From: Clostridia bacterium
GTDB lineage: Bacteria > Bacillota_A > Clostridia > Oscillospirales > CAG-272
Direction: 5' to 3'
NCBI GenBank assembly: GCA_017552165.1
Contig: JAFZCF010000098.1
Coordinates: forward strand, 1-5,517
DNA length: 5,517 nucleotides
This document shows positions 1-5,517 of the stretch, piece by piece. The notes beneath the pieces are model-generated. The model searched no databases and was not told the DNA's origin. It saw only the letters and a program-made list of their open reading frames with translations. A program made the position numbers and the translations under genes. The stretch's first letter is position 1. Each line of letters starts with the position of its first letter.

Positions 1-1004
1 CCGGCGCACGCCTCGGGGTGGAACTGGACGGAAAACGCCCTCATCCCGGGGTAATCTACGCCCTCGCAGCTCCCGTCGTTCGCGTTTACAAAGGACACGA
101 CGCCGGCTTTAACGCTGTCGGCTATGACTTCGTAGCCGTGGTTCTGCGTCGTTATATACGTTCTTCCGGTCGCGGTGTCGGTGACCGGCTGGTTGGCTCC
201 CCTGTGCCCGTATTTAAGCTTTCCGGTCCTGGCGCCGGTCGCCAGCGCCATGAGCTGATGTCCGAGACAGATGCCGAAGACCGGCAGTTTTCCGACGAGT
301 TTTCCGAGCTCCGCTATCTCGCGGCCGTTTTCCGCGGGGTCGCCCGGGCCGTTGCTAAGCATAAGCCCGTCAAAGCCGCCCCGGAGTATCGTCTCCGCCG
401 CCGTGTCCGCCGGGAATACGGTGACGCGGCAGCCCCTCGCGTTGAGTTCGCGTATGATATTTCCCTTTGCGCCGTAATCGATCAGCGCAACGTTGTATTT
501 CATTTCCGGCGTCGGTTCAGAAACGGTTTTTTCACCGCAGGTGACCGACGCGACGGCGTTTTTAACCCTGTATTTTCTGAGCTCGGAAACGTCGAAATCG
601 CGGTTTTTCGTGATGACCGCGTTCATCGTCCCGTACTCCCTGACCGTCTCGGTTATCGACCTCGTGTCGACCCCGCAGATCCCCGGGATGCCGTGAGATT
701 TGAGAAAATCCCCGAGCGTCCCGCCGCATCTGAAATTCGACGGATAGTCGCATTTTTCCCTTACGACGTAGCCGAAAAGCGCCGGCTTCCCCTCATAATC
801 CGGCACGTCGCCGTAGTTCCCGATGAGCGGGAAGGTCATGACGACGATCTGCCCGTAATAGCTCGGGTCTGTCAGCGTTTCGATATATCCGCACATGCCG
901 GTCGTAAAGACAAGTTCCCCGACGCTTTCTTTTTCACAGCCGAAGAGTTTGCCCTCGTATTTATCTCAGTTTTCAAGGATAAGATATCCCGTTTCACCGC
1001 TCAT
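1..1004 (-). CDS. carA: carbamoyl-phosphate synthase small (glutaminase) subunit, 3' partial, with in-frame TGA at codon 13
   Basis: The small subunit hydrolyses glutamine and channels ammonia to CarB, which makes carbamoyl phosphate for pyrimidines and arginine in the cytosol. Reading down from the ATG at 1004 gives MSGETGYLILEN, then TGA, then DKYEGKLFG and an otherwise uninterrupted CarA sequence. The N-terminal CarA domain shows TDPSYYGQIV, FPLIGNYG and GVDTRSIT. The class I glutamine amidotransferase domain shows SNGPGDP, the nucleophile Cys246 in GICLGHQ, the QNHGYEV block, and His329/Glu331 in FHPEA (numbering counts the TGA as residue 13). About 334 codons are present. Relatives are roughly 360-380 residues, so only the last few dozen are off the left edge, where carB would be expected. 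The start is supported by AGAGG (1012-1016) seven bases upstream and a promoter just beyond. The next in-frame ATG (894-896) would delete 36 conserved residues and has no good ribosome binding site. The stop may be a sequence error, a recent null mutation or a readthrough site; identity as carA is secure. Confidence 0.93.
966..968 (-). other. in-frame TGA inside carA
   Basis: Codon 13 of the carA frame reads TGA, flanked by GAA AAC before and GAT AAA after. Homology is in the same frame on both sides, so this is a point stop and not a frameshift. In CarA proteins this position follows the LEN or LED stretch and is glycine (for example LENG or LEDG). One base change, GGA to TGA, would explain it. 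Confidence 0.9.
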
Positions 1005-1034
1005 TTTATTGCCTCTGTTTTTTCGGATCGGTAT

Positions 1035-1063
1035 ATTATATCACTCCGCGCCGCATATGTCAA
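1035..1063 (-). promoter_or_regulatory. sigma-A promoter of carA
   Basis: On the minus strand a perfect TTGACA (1058-1063) is followed by a 17-base spacer and a perfect TATAAT (1035-1040). Transcription would start near 1028, leaving a leader of only about 24 bases before the carA ATG. That is too short for a PyrR-type attenuator or another structured leader, so any pyrimidine or arginine control would have to act at the promoter. Confidence 0.85.
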
Positions 1064-1080
1064 TAGAAAATTCAATAAAT

Positions 1081-1117
1081 ATCCGCCCGAAGTGAATATT
1101 TATTCACGCGGGCGGAT
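1081..1117 (-). terminator. hairpin, probable terminator of the mntP-plsC unit
   Basis: A 9-bp outer stem (ATCCGCCCG with CGGGCGGAT) encloses a second perfect 7-bp stem (GTGAATA with TATTCAC) and a 2-base centre. It begins 31 bases past the plsC stop on the minus strand and is followed by an AT-rich ATTTATTGAATTTTC rather than a clean T-run. It is therefore a plausible but not textbook intrinsic terminator. It ends 17 bases before the carA -35 box. The near-symmetric sequence could also bind a protein. Confidence 0.6.
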
Positions 1118-1147
1118 GTATTCAAAATGCTGTCTCCCGGGGAAAAA

Positions 1148-1897
1148 TCAGGCGCGGTCCTCGGGAAGCTCGCCGAGGTCTCCGAGTATCATCTCTCTGA
1201 CGATCCCACCAAGTTCGTTCGTCAGGTGGCCGGTCACGCGCTCGGGAGGGATCACGTCGACTATCCTGAGGACTATCTTCGTGCTCCTGAAAGGGTAGCG
1301 TTTTTTGACCTTGTCGGTGTCTCTGACCGTCATTACGACGACCGGAACATTCGCCTTCTGCGCTATGCGGAGGACGCCGTTGTGGAAAGGAAGAAGCTTA
1401 CCCGTGCGGCTCCTCGTCCCCTCGGGATAAACGCACACCGACGCCTCGCCGGACTCTATCAGCCCCGCCGCCGTGTTTATAGTCGAGGCGGAAGCCATCG
1501 GATTGCTCCTATCAATAGACATGAAACAGCAGCGCCGCGCGATGCGGCCGAAGATCGGTATCTTGAGGTTTGCTCCCTTTGAAATGAACGCAAGGTCTCT
1601 GTCCCTCATCGCCTGCCACGTCACGATAGGGTCGAAATTCGAGAGGTGATTGCTTACGAGGAGGAATCTCCCCTCGGGGAGCTTTTCCCTCCCCTCAAGT
1701 TTTATCTTCACCCTGACGATGAACATGGAAATCGCGGTCGCGCAGTACAGGACGCGGCGGTAGAACCTGCTCTGCCTCGTATACTGTTTTTTCGGATCGA
1801 CGAAGAGCGCGCATACGGCGCAGAAAAGAATGCCGAGGGCAAGCAGCCCGAGGACCGAAACCAGAATGATCAGAAGAACGTCAAGCGCTGTTTTCAA
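1148..1897 (-). CDS. plsC: 1-acyl-sn-glycerol-3-phosphate acyltransferase (PlsC/LPLAT family)
   Basis: This 249-residue protein probably transfers an acyl chain to lysophosphatidic acid, giving phosphatidic acid for membrane lipids, on the inner face of the membrane. An N-terminal hydrophobic segment (about residues 5-33) anchors it. The acyltransferase domain has the catalytic HX4D motif NHLSNFDP (His84, Asp89), a FISKGANLKIPIFG block (104-117), the substrate-binding YPEGTRSR block (157-164) and VPVVVMT (184-190). I chose the TTG at 1897-1895 because GGGGTGA (1905-1911) sits seven bases upstream and the hydrophobic N-terminus begins there. The reading frame stays open further upstream to an ATG at 2023, but that extension lies inside mntP and encodes an Arg-rich stretch foreign to the family. 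The start overlaps the mntP stop by four bases (TTGA), so the two are probably translationally coupled. Exact acyl-acceptor specificity cannot be read from the sequence. Confidence 0.9.
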   Translation of the reverse strand: MKTALDVLLIILVSVLGLLALGILFCAVCALFVDPKKQYTRQSRFYRRVLYCATAISMFIVRVKIKLEGREKLPEGRFLLVSNHLSNFDPIVTWQAMRDRDLAFISKGANLKIPIFGRIARRCCFMSIDRSNPMASASTINTAAGLIESGEASVCVYPEGTRSRTGKLLPFHNGVLRIAQKANVPVVVMTVRDTDKVKKRYPFRSTKIVLRIVDVIPPERVTGHLTNELGGIVREMILGDLGELPEDRA

Positions 1898-2475
1898 TGT
1901 AAAATCACCCCGCTGATAAATAAACGTATTCCGACAATGATAAGAATGATCCCTCCGACGAGACCGGAATATCTGCCGGTCTTTTCGCCTATCTTCCGCC
2001 CGGCGAAAAATCCGAAGAGACATATGCCGAACGTGACGACACCGATGATGAGAGACTCGACGAGCACCGGAACTATCGTAAGATCCGCCATCGAAGGCCC
2101 GATCGACAGCGCGTCGACAGAGGTCATGAGGCCGGCGTAGAGAGCCCCGGCGACGCCCGGACGGACCGCGGTGCCCTCTCCGCCGCTCCCGAAGGATCCG
2201 ACGATCATTTTAATACCGAGCGCGATGAGAACTATCGCTGCTATCCACGGTACGGCGCGGCCGACGACCGAAATCAGTTTAACGGAAACGCTGACTATCG
2301 CCCAGCCGGCAAGGGGCATGAGCATCTGAAATGCTCCGAAAGTACCCGAAAGCGCGAAAACGCGCCCTTTGCTTATTTCGTTGTCAGAAATACCGGTCGC
2401 GACCGACACCGCGAAGGCGTCCATAGCGAGCGCGCATCCCAGAAGGAAGGCGTTAAGAAATAACGGAAAATCCAT
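1894..2475 (-). CDS. mntP: manganese efflux pump MntP family protein
   Basis: This 193-residue integral membrane protein belongs to the MntP (DUF204) family, whose studied members export Mn(II) and protect against manganese excess. It has the expected six hydrophobic segments arranged as two related halves. Each half carries the signature aspartate: Asp19 in AMDAFAVS and Asp121 in TSVDALSIG, matching Asp16 and Asp118 of the E. coli protein. FGAFQMLMPLAGW (46-58) and the closing GGIILIIVGIRLFI are also typical. Length matches the family (about 185-195). The ATG at 2475-2473 has AGAGGG three bases upstream, a slightly tight spacing. It is the first gene of a two-gene unit with plsC. There is no room for the yybP-ykoY manganese riboswitch often found upstream of such genes: only 64 bases separate it from the preceding gene, and they hold a terminator. 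Metal specificity is inferred from the family. Confidence 0.92.
   Translation of the reverse strand: MDFPLFLNAFLLGCALAMDAFAVSVATGISDNEISKGRVFALSGTFGAFQMLMPLAGWAIVSVSVKLISVVGRAVPWIAAIVLIALGIKMIVGSFGSGGEGTAVRPGVAGALYAGLMTSVDALSIGPSMADLTIVPVLVESLIIGVVTFGICLFGFFAGRKIGEKTGRYSGLVGGIILIIVGIRLFISGVILH
1905..1911 (-). promoter_or_regulatory. ribosome binding site fixing the TTG start of plsC
   Basis: The minus strand reads GGGGTGA followed by TTTTACA and then TTG. This Shine-Dalgarno-like sequence lies inside the last codons of mntP and places the plsC start on the TTG that overlaps the mntP stop. Confidence 0.7.
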
Positions 2476-2492
2476 GTTCCCTCTTCAAGCCC

Positions 2493-2526
2493 AAAAAATG
2501 CGGTCCCCGTTCCCTGCGGGGACCGC
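2493..2526 (-). terminator. intrinsic terminator after the M23-like gene
   Basis: A perfect 10-bp GC-rich stem (GCGGTCCCCG with CGGGGACCGC) and a 7-base loop CAGGGAA are followed by AT6 on the minus strand. It lies 13 bases past the stop of the M23-like gene and 17 bases before the mntP ATG. Confidence 0.93.
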
Positions 2527-2539
2527 GATACTTTCTTTG

Positions 2540-4228
2540 TCAGTCGGCGATGCCCATTGCCTTCCTGACCTCTTCACTGATCATTACGGCGTCCGGCGTG
2601 TCGTCGAGGTCGTCGTAATAACGGACCGGAACGTCAAACACGTAAAGACGGAATTCAAGCTTCTTCGAATCAACGAATCCGGTGCTGCCCATCATCGCGA
2701 TGATCTCCCCCGCGTCGACTATGTCCCCGGTCTTCTTCGCGAGATCGGAAAGGTGCATGTATACGGATTTCAGCCCAGCACCGTGATCGATGATGATCAT
2801 CTTGCCGCTGAAGGTCGTCTCTCCCGCGAATATCACCTCGCCGGGCATACAGGCGTAAATGTCGTTTCCTCCCGCGGAAGTAAAGTGGACACCCTCGTTC
2901 CAGAACCATTTGTTGTTGTCGTTCTTAAGAATCATCTTTATGCCGTAGCCGTATTTTATCTTGCCCTTGCACGGCTCATTGATGAGGTTATCCTGGATCC
3001 AGTAAATGTTGCTCGACTTTTTCTCGAGATACGGGGCGATCTTGCTGCTGAAATCTTTGCGCACCGAATCGGAATAATAAGTGCCTATGATGCTGGACGA
3101 ATAATTCAGATATGCCGGGGAGATCTTACGTGCCCTTACCGTTATGCGGAAATCCTGATATCTCCCGCCGTATGAGAACGAGATCGTGTAAACACCCGAG
3201 GCGCCGTTGGTTTCCTCATTCTTGATGGAAAACGGCAGCAGCGCGTGATAATAACCTCCGTATTCGACGAACTGAGGAACGAACTCGGTCTCTCCGTCGG
3301 CGCCGTAGATCTTCGGCTCGCTCACGAAACCGATGTCATCGGGATTGACGATGTTTTTCGCCGAGATCGTTATGAAGTTGCCCATGAGACAGTTGTCCGC
3401 CGAAATATAGAACACGGCGGGCGAGAGGACGTTCGCGGTAAACGAATAGGACGCTTCACCGTAATACTGACATCCAGGGACCTCGTACCAGCGGGCTGTC
3501 GCCCTGACCGTGTAAACGGTGTTGTCGGCGAAAAGCGTCTCGGGGACTTCGCGGTAGATGCCCTCGTACACGGGCGCTCCGGACGAATCCCTGACGGTCA
3601 CCTCAAGGTAATCCGGCTCGTTGTCGAACATCATCTGAAGGCCGCCGGTGACGTTTATCGCGGGGACCTCGGACGAGATCCTCACTATGGAATCGAGATA
3701 ATCGCCCGCGTGGGAAAGATATTTCCACGTGATGGACGACGGAAGGAGCTCGGTCTGGCCGCCGACGGTAAGGACCGGCTGCTTTGAGTTCGGGAAAAGT
3801 GACGTCGCGTATTTTGTCGACAGGAATGCGCCGGCGGCTGACGCGTCGACCTTGTGATATTTTCCGTTGTTGTCGCGGTAATAGACGTTTTCCGGATCTC
3901 CCGACAGGTAGTAAAGGAACGTGTTTTCCCTGTTGTAGCTCGTGTAGCTCGCAGTGTAGCAAACGTAATCCGAGGGATTGCCGGAGACGGAGGCCGTTTC
4001 CTTGCTGTTTTCGTTCATAGTGAAAAGAAGCGAGAACAGATCCGACTCGCCGCCCGACGTTTTATCGTACGCGTATTCCTTGCCGTCCGGAGTGGAGACC
4101 GTCAGCTTTGACACGGAACTGCGCGAAACCGGATTTTTCTGGGCGCTGCTGTATGAGGCGACAGCGATCACCGCGGGAATCACAGCGATCAGCGCGATGA
4201 TAACCGCAACGATAATTTTCTTCTTCAT
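2540..4228 (-). CDS. exported or membrane-anchored protein with a degenerate M23 (LytM-like) C-terminal domain
   Basis: This 562-residue envelope protein starts MKKK and has one hydrophobic segment (about 5-24). This could be an uncleaved anchor or a signal peptide (AVA-SY near 22-26); no lipobox is visible. Residues about 35-150 form a Tyr-rich domain I do not recognise. About 150-375 looks beta-rich, probably two Ig-like modules (for example VYTVRATARWYEV and GVYTISFSYGGRYQ). About 425-540 aligns with the M23/LytM fold: MPGEVIFAGET, MIIIDHGAGLKSVYMHLS, GDIVDAGEIIAMMGSTG. The catalytic set is altered. The HxGxD motif reads NEGVH (Asn444, His448), and the usual HLHFE reads KLEFR (Lys523, Glu525); only His492 in YMHL is kept. 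Canonical peptidoglycan endopeptidase activity is therefore unlikely. A binding or activator role, as known for EnvC-like pseudoenzymes, is an inference. The ATG is supported by AAGGGG four bases upstream. The gene is monocistronic, with its own promoter and terminator. Confidence 0.88.
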   Translation of the reverse strand: MKKKIIVAVIIALIAVIPAVIAVASYSSAQKNPVSRSSVSKLTVSTPDGKEYAYDKTSGGESDLFSLLFTMNENSKETASVSGNPSDYVCYTASYTSYNRENTFLYYLSGDPENVYYRDNNGKYHKVDASAAGAFLSTKYATSLFPNSKQPVLTVGGQTELLPSSITWKYLSHAGDYLDSIVRISSEVPAINVTGGLQMMFDNEPDYLEVTVRDSSGAPVYEGIYREVPETLFADNTVYTVRATARWYEVPGCQYYGEASYSFTANVLSPAVFYISADNCLMGNFITISAKNIVNPDDIGFVSEPKIYGADGETEFVPQFVEYGGYYHALLPFSIKNEETNGASGVYTISFSYGGRYQDFRITVRARKISPAYLNYSSSIIGTYYSDSVRKDFSSKIAPYLEKKSSNIYWIQDNLINEPCKGKIKYGYGIKMILKNDNNKWFWNEGVHFTSAGGNDIYACMPGEVIFAGETTFSGKMIIIDHGAGLKSVYMHLSDLAKKTGDIVDAGEIIAMMGSTGFVDSKKLEFRLYVFDVPVRYYDDLDDTPDAVMISEEVRKAMGIAD

Positions 4229-4244
4229 TTTTCCCCTTGCCTTC

Positions 4245-4263
4245 CGCGGCCGGAACAGCCGCG
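4245..4263 (-). other. stem-loop in the leader of the M23-like gene
   Basis: CGCGGC pairs with GCCGCG around a 7-base loop, in the roughly 50-base leader between the promoter and the Shine-Dalgarno sequence (4233-4239). No T-run follows, so it is not a terminator. It may stabilise the transcript or modulate ribosome access. Confidence 0.5.
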
Positions 4264-4285
4264 AAATATATCATTATCCGTCTAT

Positions 4286-4314
4286 ATTATACAACAAAAA
4301 TGCCTCGCGGTCAA
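4286..4314 (-). promoter_or_regulatory. sigma-A promoter of the M23-like gene
   Basis: The minus strand carries TTGACC (4309-4314), a 17-base spacer and a perfect TATAAT (4286-4291). Predicted transcription start is near 4279, giving a leader of about 51 bases. The vegetative consensus suggests steady expression rather than use of an alternative sigma factor. Confidence 0.85.
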
Positions 4315-4364
4315 TACTCGCAAAAGATTTTTTGACGCCTTCCGGTATTTTCGCCGTTCCGCTA

Positions 4365-4392
4365 TTGATTTTTTGCGGATAAGTGATATAAT
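4365..4392 (+). promoter_or_regulatory. sigma-A promoter of the phosphoribosyltransferase-like gene
   Basis: TTGATT (4365-4370), a 16-base spacer and a perfect TATAAT (4387-4392) lie on the plus strand, divergent from the M23-like promoter. The start of transcription would be near 4399, so the leader is only about 15 bases. This rules out the in-frame TTG at 4373, which lies within the promoter. Confidence 0.78.
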
Positions 4393-4403
4393 TAAAAAAA
4401 ATC

Positions 4404-4407
4404 GGAG
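4404..4407 (+). promoter_or_regulatory. ribosome binding site for the start at 4415
   Basis: GGAG lies seven bases before the ATG at 4415-4417 and just downstream of the predicted transcription start. It decides the start in favour of this ATG over the upstream in-frame TTG. Confidence 0.7.
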
Positions 4408-4414
4408 TTTCCCA

Positions 4415-5056
4415 ATGTCGCTTGATAACAGATATAAAATAAGCACGAAACGGAAAAACCTGTTTCTCAGGGTGTTCCAGGGCCATTTTGCCACGGGACA
4501 CAGTCACATCAATTATTTCATAGACGTGACCATGCAGAAATCCCGCCTTTCCGAGGCGCAGGCGGTCGCGGCAGAGCTCGCAGCGGATTACAGTTCAAAC
4601 ACGATAGTCGACACTATTCTCTGCCTCGACGGCACGGAGGTCATCGGGACCTGCCTCGCCGAAGAGCTCGTCCACGGCACCCTCAGGAGTATCAACAATC
4701 ACAAGACGATATACGTCGTCACCCCCGAGCACACCGCCGGCAGCCAGCTGATTTTCCGTGAAAACACGGCGCCGATGATATCGGGCAAGCACGTGCTCGT
4801 GCTCGCCGCTTCCGTCACGACGGGCTATACTGCGACGTCGGCTATCGAGGCCGTAAACTATTACAACGGAATCGTCGCTGGGGTCGCGGCAATCTTTGCG
4901 ACGGTACAGTCCTGCGCCGGATACACGGTAAAATCGGTCTTCGACCCCAAGGATCTTCCGGACTACGCGTCATACCCCGCTTCCGAATGTCCGTACTGCA
5001 AAAACGGGCAAAAGATAGAGGCGCTGATAAACTCTTTCGGATATTCAAGACTGTGA
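4415..5056 (+). CDS. orotate phosphoribosyltransferase-like protein (type I PRTase fold, atypical PRPP loop)
   Basis: The 213-residue product resembles a family in Clostridia usually annotated as orotate phosphoribosyltransferase or phosphoribosyltransferase. Visible blocks are FQGHFATGHSHINYFID near the N-terminus, NTIVDTILCLDGTEVIG, the region HVLVLAASVTTGYTA at 126-140, and a C-terminal CPYC pair (Cys192, Cys195) followed by SFGYSRL. Type I PRTases carry a PRPP-binding loop of hydrophobic residues, two acidic residues, then a T/S-rich TTG. Here the acidic pair is Ala131-Ala132 while VTTG (134-137) is kept. As those acids contact the PRPP ribose, normal transferase activity is doubtful; I recall a similar LASVTTG loop in relatives, so this may be a family trait. 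A ligand-sensing or other role is possible but unsupported. I give no pyrE symbol for this reason. The gene stands alone between its own promoter and terminator and ends in TGA. Confidence 0.8.
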   Translation: MSLDNRYKISTKRKNLFLRVFQGHFATGHSHINYFIDVTMQKSRLSEAQAVAAELAADYSSNTIVDTILCLDGTEVIGTCLAEELVHGTLRSINNHKTIYVVTPEHTAGSQLIFRENTAPMISGKHVLVLAASVTTGYTATSAIEAVNYYNGIVAGVAAIFATVQSCAGYTVKSVFDPKDLPDYASYPASECPYCKNGQKIEALINSFGYSRL

Positions 5057-5058
5057 AA

Positions 5059-5087
5059 GCCCGGCGAGTGCTTCCAAGTACTTGGGC
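5059..5087 (+). other. imperfect stem-loop containing a 12-bp palindrome
   Basis: Just after the stop at 5056 the transcript could fold GCCC (5059-5062) with GGGC (5084-5087) and GAGTGCTT with AAGTACTT, including two G-U pairs and a GGC bulge. The core CCAAGTACTTGG (5074-5085) is a perfect DNA palindrome. No T-run follows, so this is not itself a terminator. Confidence 0.4.
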
Positions 5088-5097
5088 AAATGTACTT

Positions 5098-5132
5098 AAA
5101 AAGCAGACTGAAACATATCAGCCTGCTTTTTT
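5098..5132. terminator. bidirectional intrinsic terminator between convergent genes
   Basis: AAAAAGCAG pairs with CTGCTTTTT, and after one A/C mismatch CTGA pairs with TCAG around a 6-base loop. It is followed by a T-run on the plus strand and, because of the A-run on its left side, by a T-run on the minus strand as well. It can serve both the gene ending at 5056 and the one ending at 5188. Confidence 0.88.
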
Positions 5133-5187
5133 CATAATTATACGGCCTGATCAACCCGCCGACTCCATAAAAATCTGCGACTCCTAC

Positions 5188-5517
5188 TCAGTCAATCAAG
5201 CCCTTTATCGTTTCATATTCCGACGGGTCAAAAACGCTGTGTTTGGATGAAATAATAAAAACGTTATCCAACGGCGAAACGGCAACAATGTATTCGGTTC
5301 CCGACTCTATTTTGGGAAACGGAAGAATGAACAATGCGGTCGTGATTTCTTTCCCGTCTTTTCCCTTGATTGTTTCAAGAACCGTGCAGTCATACATTCC
5401 CCTGTCACCGGACAAGCTCTGGAATACAATATCCTCCACACTGATTCTGAACACATAAACAGACTCGTTAACAATAACCTTGACGTCATCCGATCTGATA
5501 TAATCCGTTACGCTTCC
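5188..5517 (-). CDS. hypothetical protein, C-terminal fragment running off the right edge
   Basis: The frame is open from the right edge to a TGA at 5190-5188, giving the last 109 residues of a protein whose start is outside the window. A GTG at 5454 could be read as a start, but the frame and the beta-strand-like pattern continue upstream of it (DDVKVIVNESVYVFRISVED), so it is probably internal. The fragment is short beta-strands rich in V, I, F and Y with charged turns (YDCTVLETIKGKDGKEI, GTEYIVAVSPLDNVFIISS). There are no cysteine motifs beyond one Cys and no membrane segment. The pattern resembles small beta-barrel domains of secreted Clostridia proteins, but I do not recognise the family. 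Local GC content is visibly lower than in carA or plsC (about 42% over 5221-5280). Confidence 0.6.
   Translation of the reverse strand, partial: GSVTDYIRSDDVKVIVNESVYVFRISVEDIVFQSLSGDRGMYDCTVLETIKGKDGKEITTALFILPFPKIESGTEYIVAVSPLDNVFIISSKHSVFDPSEYETIKGLID

Noticed and set aside
966..968. Selenocysteine or genetic-code reassignment at the carA TGA
   Set aside because: No convincing SECIS-like stem follows the TGA, the aligned residue is Gly and not Cys, and TGA ends the other genes, including before clear terminators at 2526 and 5098.
18..1298. A 426-codon plus-strand open frame
   Set aside because: It lies opposite carA and the carA/plsC gap, its product is Arg/Val-rich with no recognisable family, and the minus strand encodes unmistakable CarA motifs. 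It is an antisense shadow of GC-rich codons.
1898..2023. Upstream extension of plsC to an ATG at 2023
   Set aside because: It would overlap mntP by 130 bases and add an Arg-rich, non-hydrophobic N-terminus. The TTG at 1897 has a good ribosome binding site and gives the normal family start.
2369..3175. 268-codon plus-strand frame opposite the M23-like gene, and similar frames such as 3245-3787
   Set aside because: No ribosome binding site or recognisable motifs; each crosses or sits within real genes or a terminator on the minus strand. They are shadows.
4373..4414. Upstream TTG start for the phosphoribosyltransferase-like gene
   Set aside because: These codons lie in the promoter (-10 at 4387-4392) and upstream of the predicted transcript start. 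The ATG at 4415 has its own GGAG.
5188..5454. A complete 88-residue gene starting at the GTG at 5454
   Set aside because: The frame stays open to the window edge with the same beta-strand pattern and no Shine-Dalgarno sequence precedes the GTG, so a C-terminal fragment of a longer protein is more likely.

Overview
The window looks like a bacterial chromosome segment from the Clostridia (Bacillota). The support is near-consensus sigma-A promoters with 16-17 bp spacers, strong AGGAGG-type ribosome binding sites, intrinsic terminators, and an orotate phosphoribosyltransferase-like protein of a type I associate with gut Clostridia. Coding DNA is moderately GC-rich, with many G/C third positions. 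I cannot place it below class. There are no RNA genes, insertion sequences, phage genes or CRISPR arrays.

Layout from left to right. Positions 1-1004 (minus) carry carA, the small subunit of carbamoyl-phosphate synthase. Its 3' end runs off the left edge, and codon 13 is an in-frame TGA where relatives have glycine. It has its own promoter at 1035-1063 and follows a hairpin at 1081-1117 that probably terminates the upstream unit. Positions 1148-1897 (minus) are a PlsC-type acyltransferase with a TTG start that overlaps the stop of mntP (1894-2475, minus), a manganese-efflux family protein. A strong terminator at 2493-2526 separates mntP from a large exported or membrane-anchored protein at 2540-4228 (minus). 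That protein ends in an M23/LytM-like domain whose metal-site residues are almost all replaced. Positions 4229-4414 form a divergent promoter region with one promoter for the M23-like gene and one for the plus-strand gene at 4415-5056. The latter encodes an orotate phosphoribosyltransferase-like protein that lacks the acidic pair of the PRPP loop. A bidirectional terminator at 5098-5132 lies between it and a convergent, partial, unrecognised gene (5188-5517, minus) that runs off the right edge.

The genes do not form one pathway. carA (pyrimidine/arginine precursor), plsC (membrane lipid synthesis), mntP (metal homeostasis) and the M23-like protein (cell envelope) look like housekeeping neighbours read leftward as three units: M23-like; mntP-plsC; carA. 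All five complete or nearly complete genes whose stop is visible end in TGA, most of them in a convincing context, so TGA is a normal stop here and the TGA inside carA is anomalous. Two proteins, the M23-like one and the phosphoribosyltransferase-like one, keep a recognisable fold but have lost canonical active-site residues. I see no clearly new multi-gene system.
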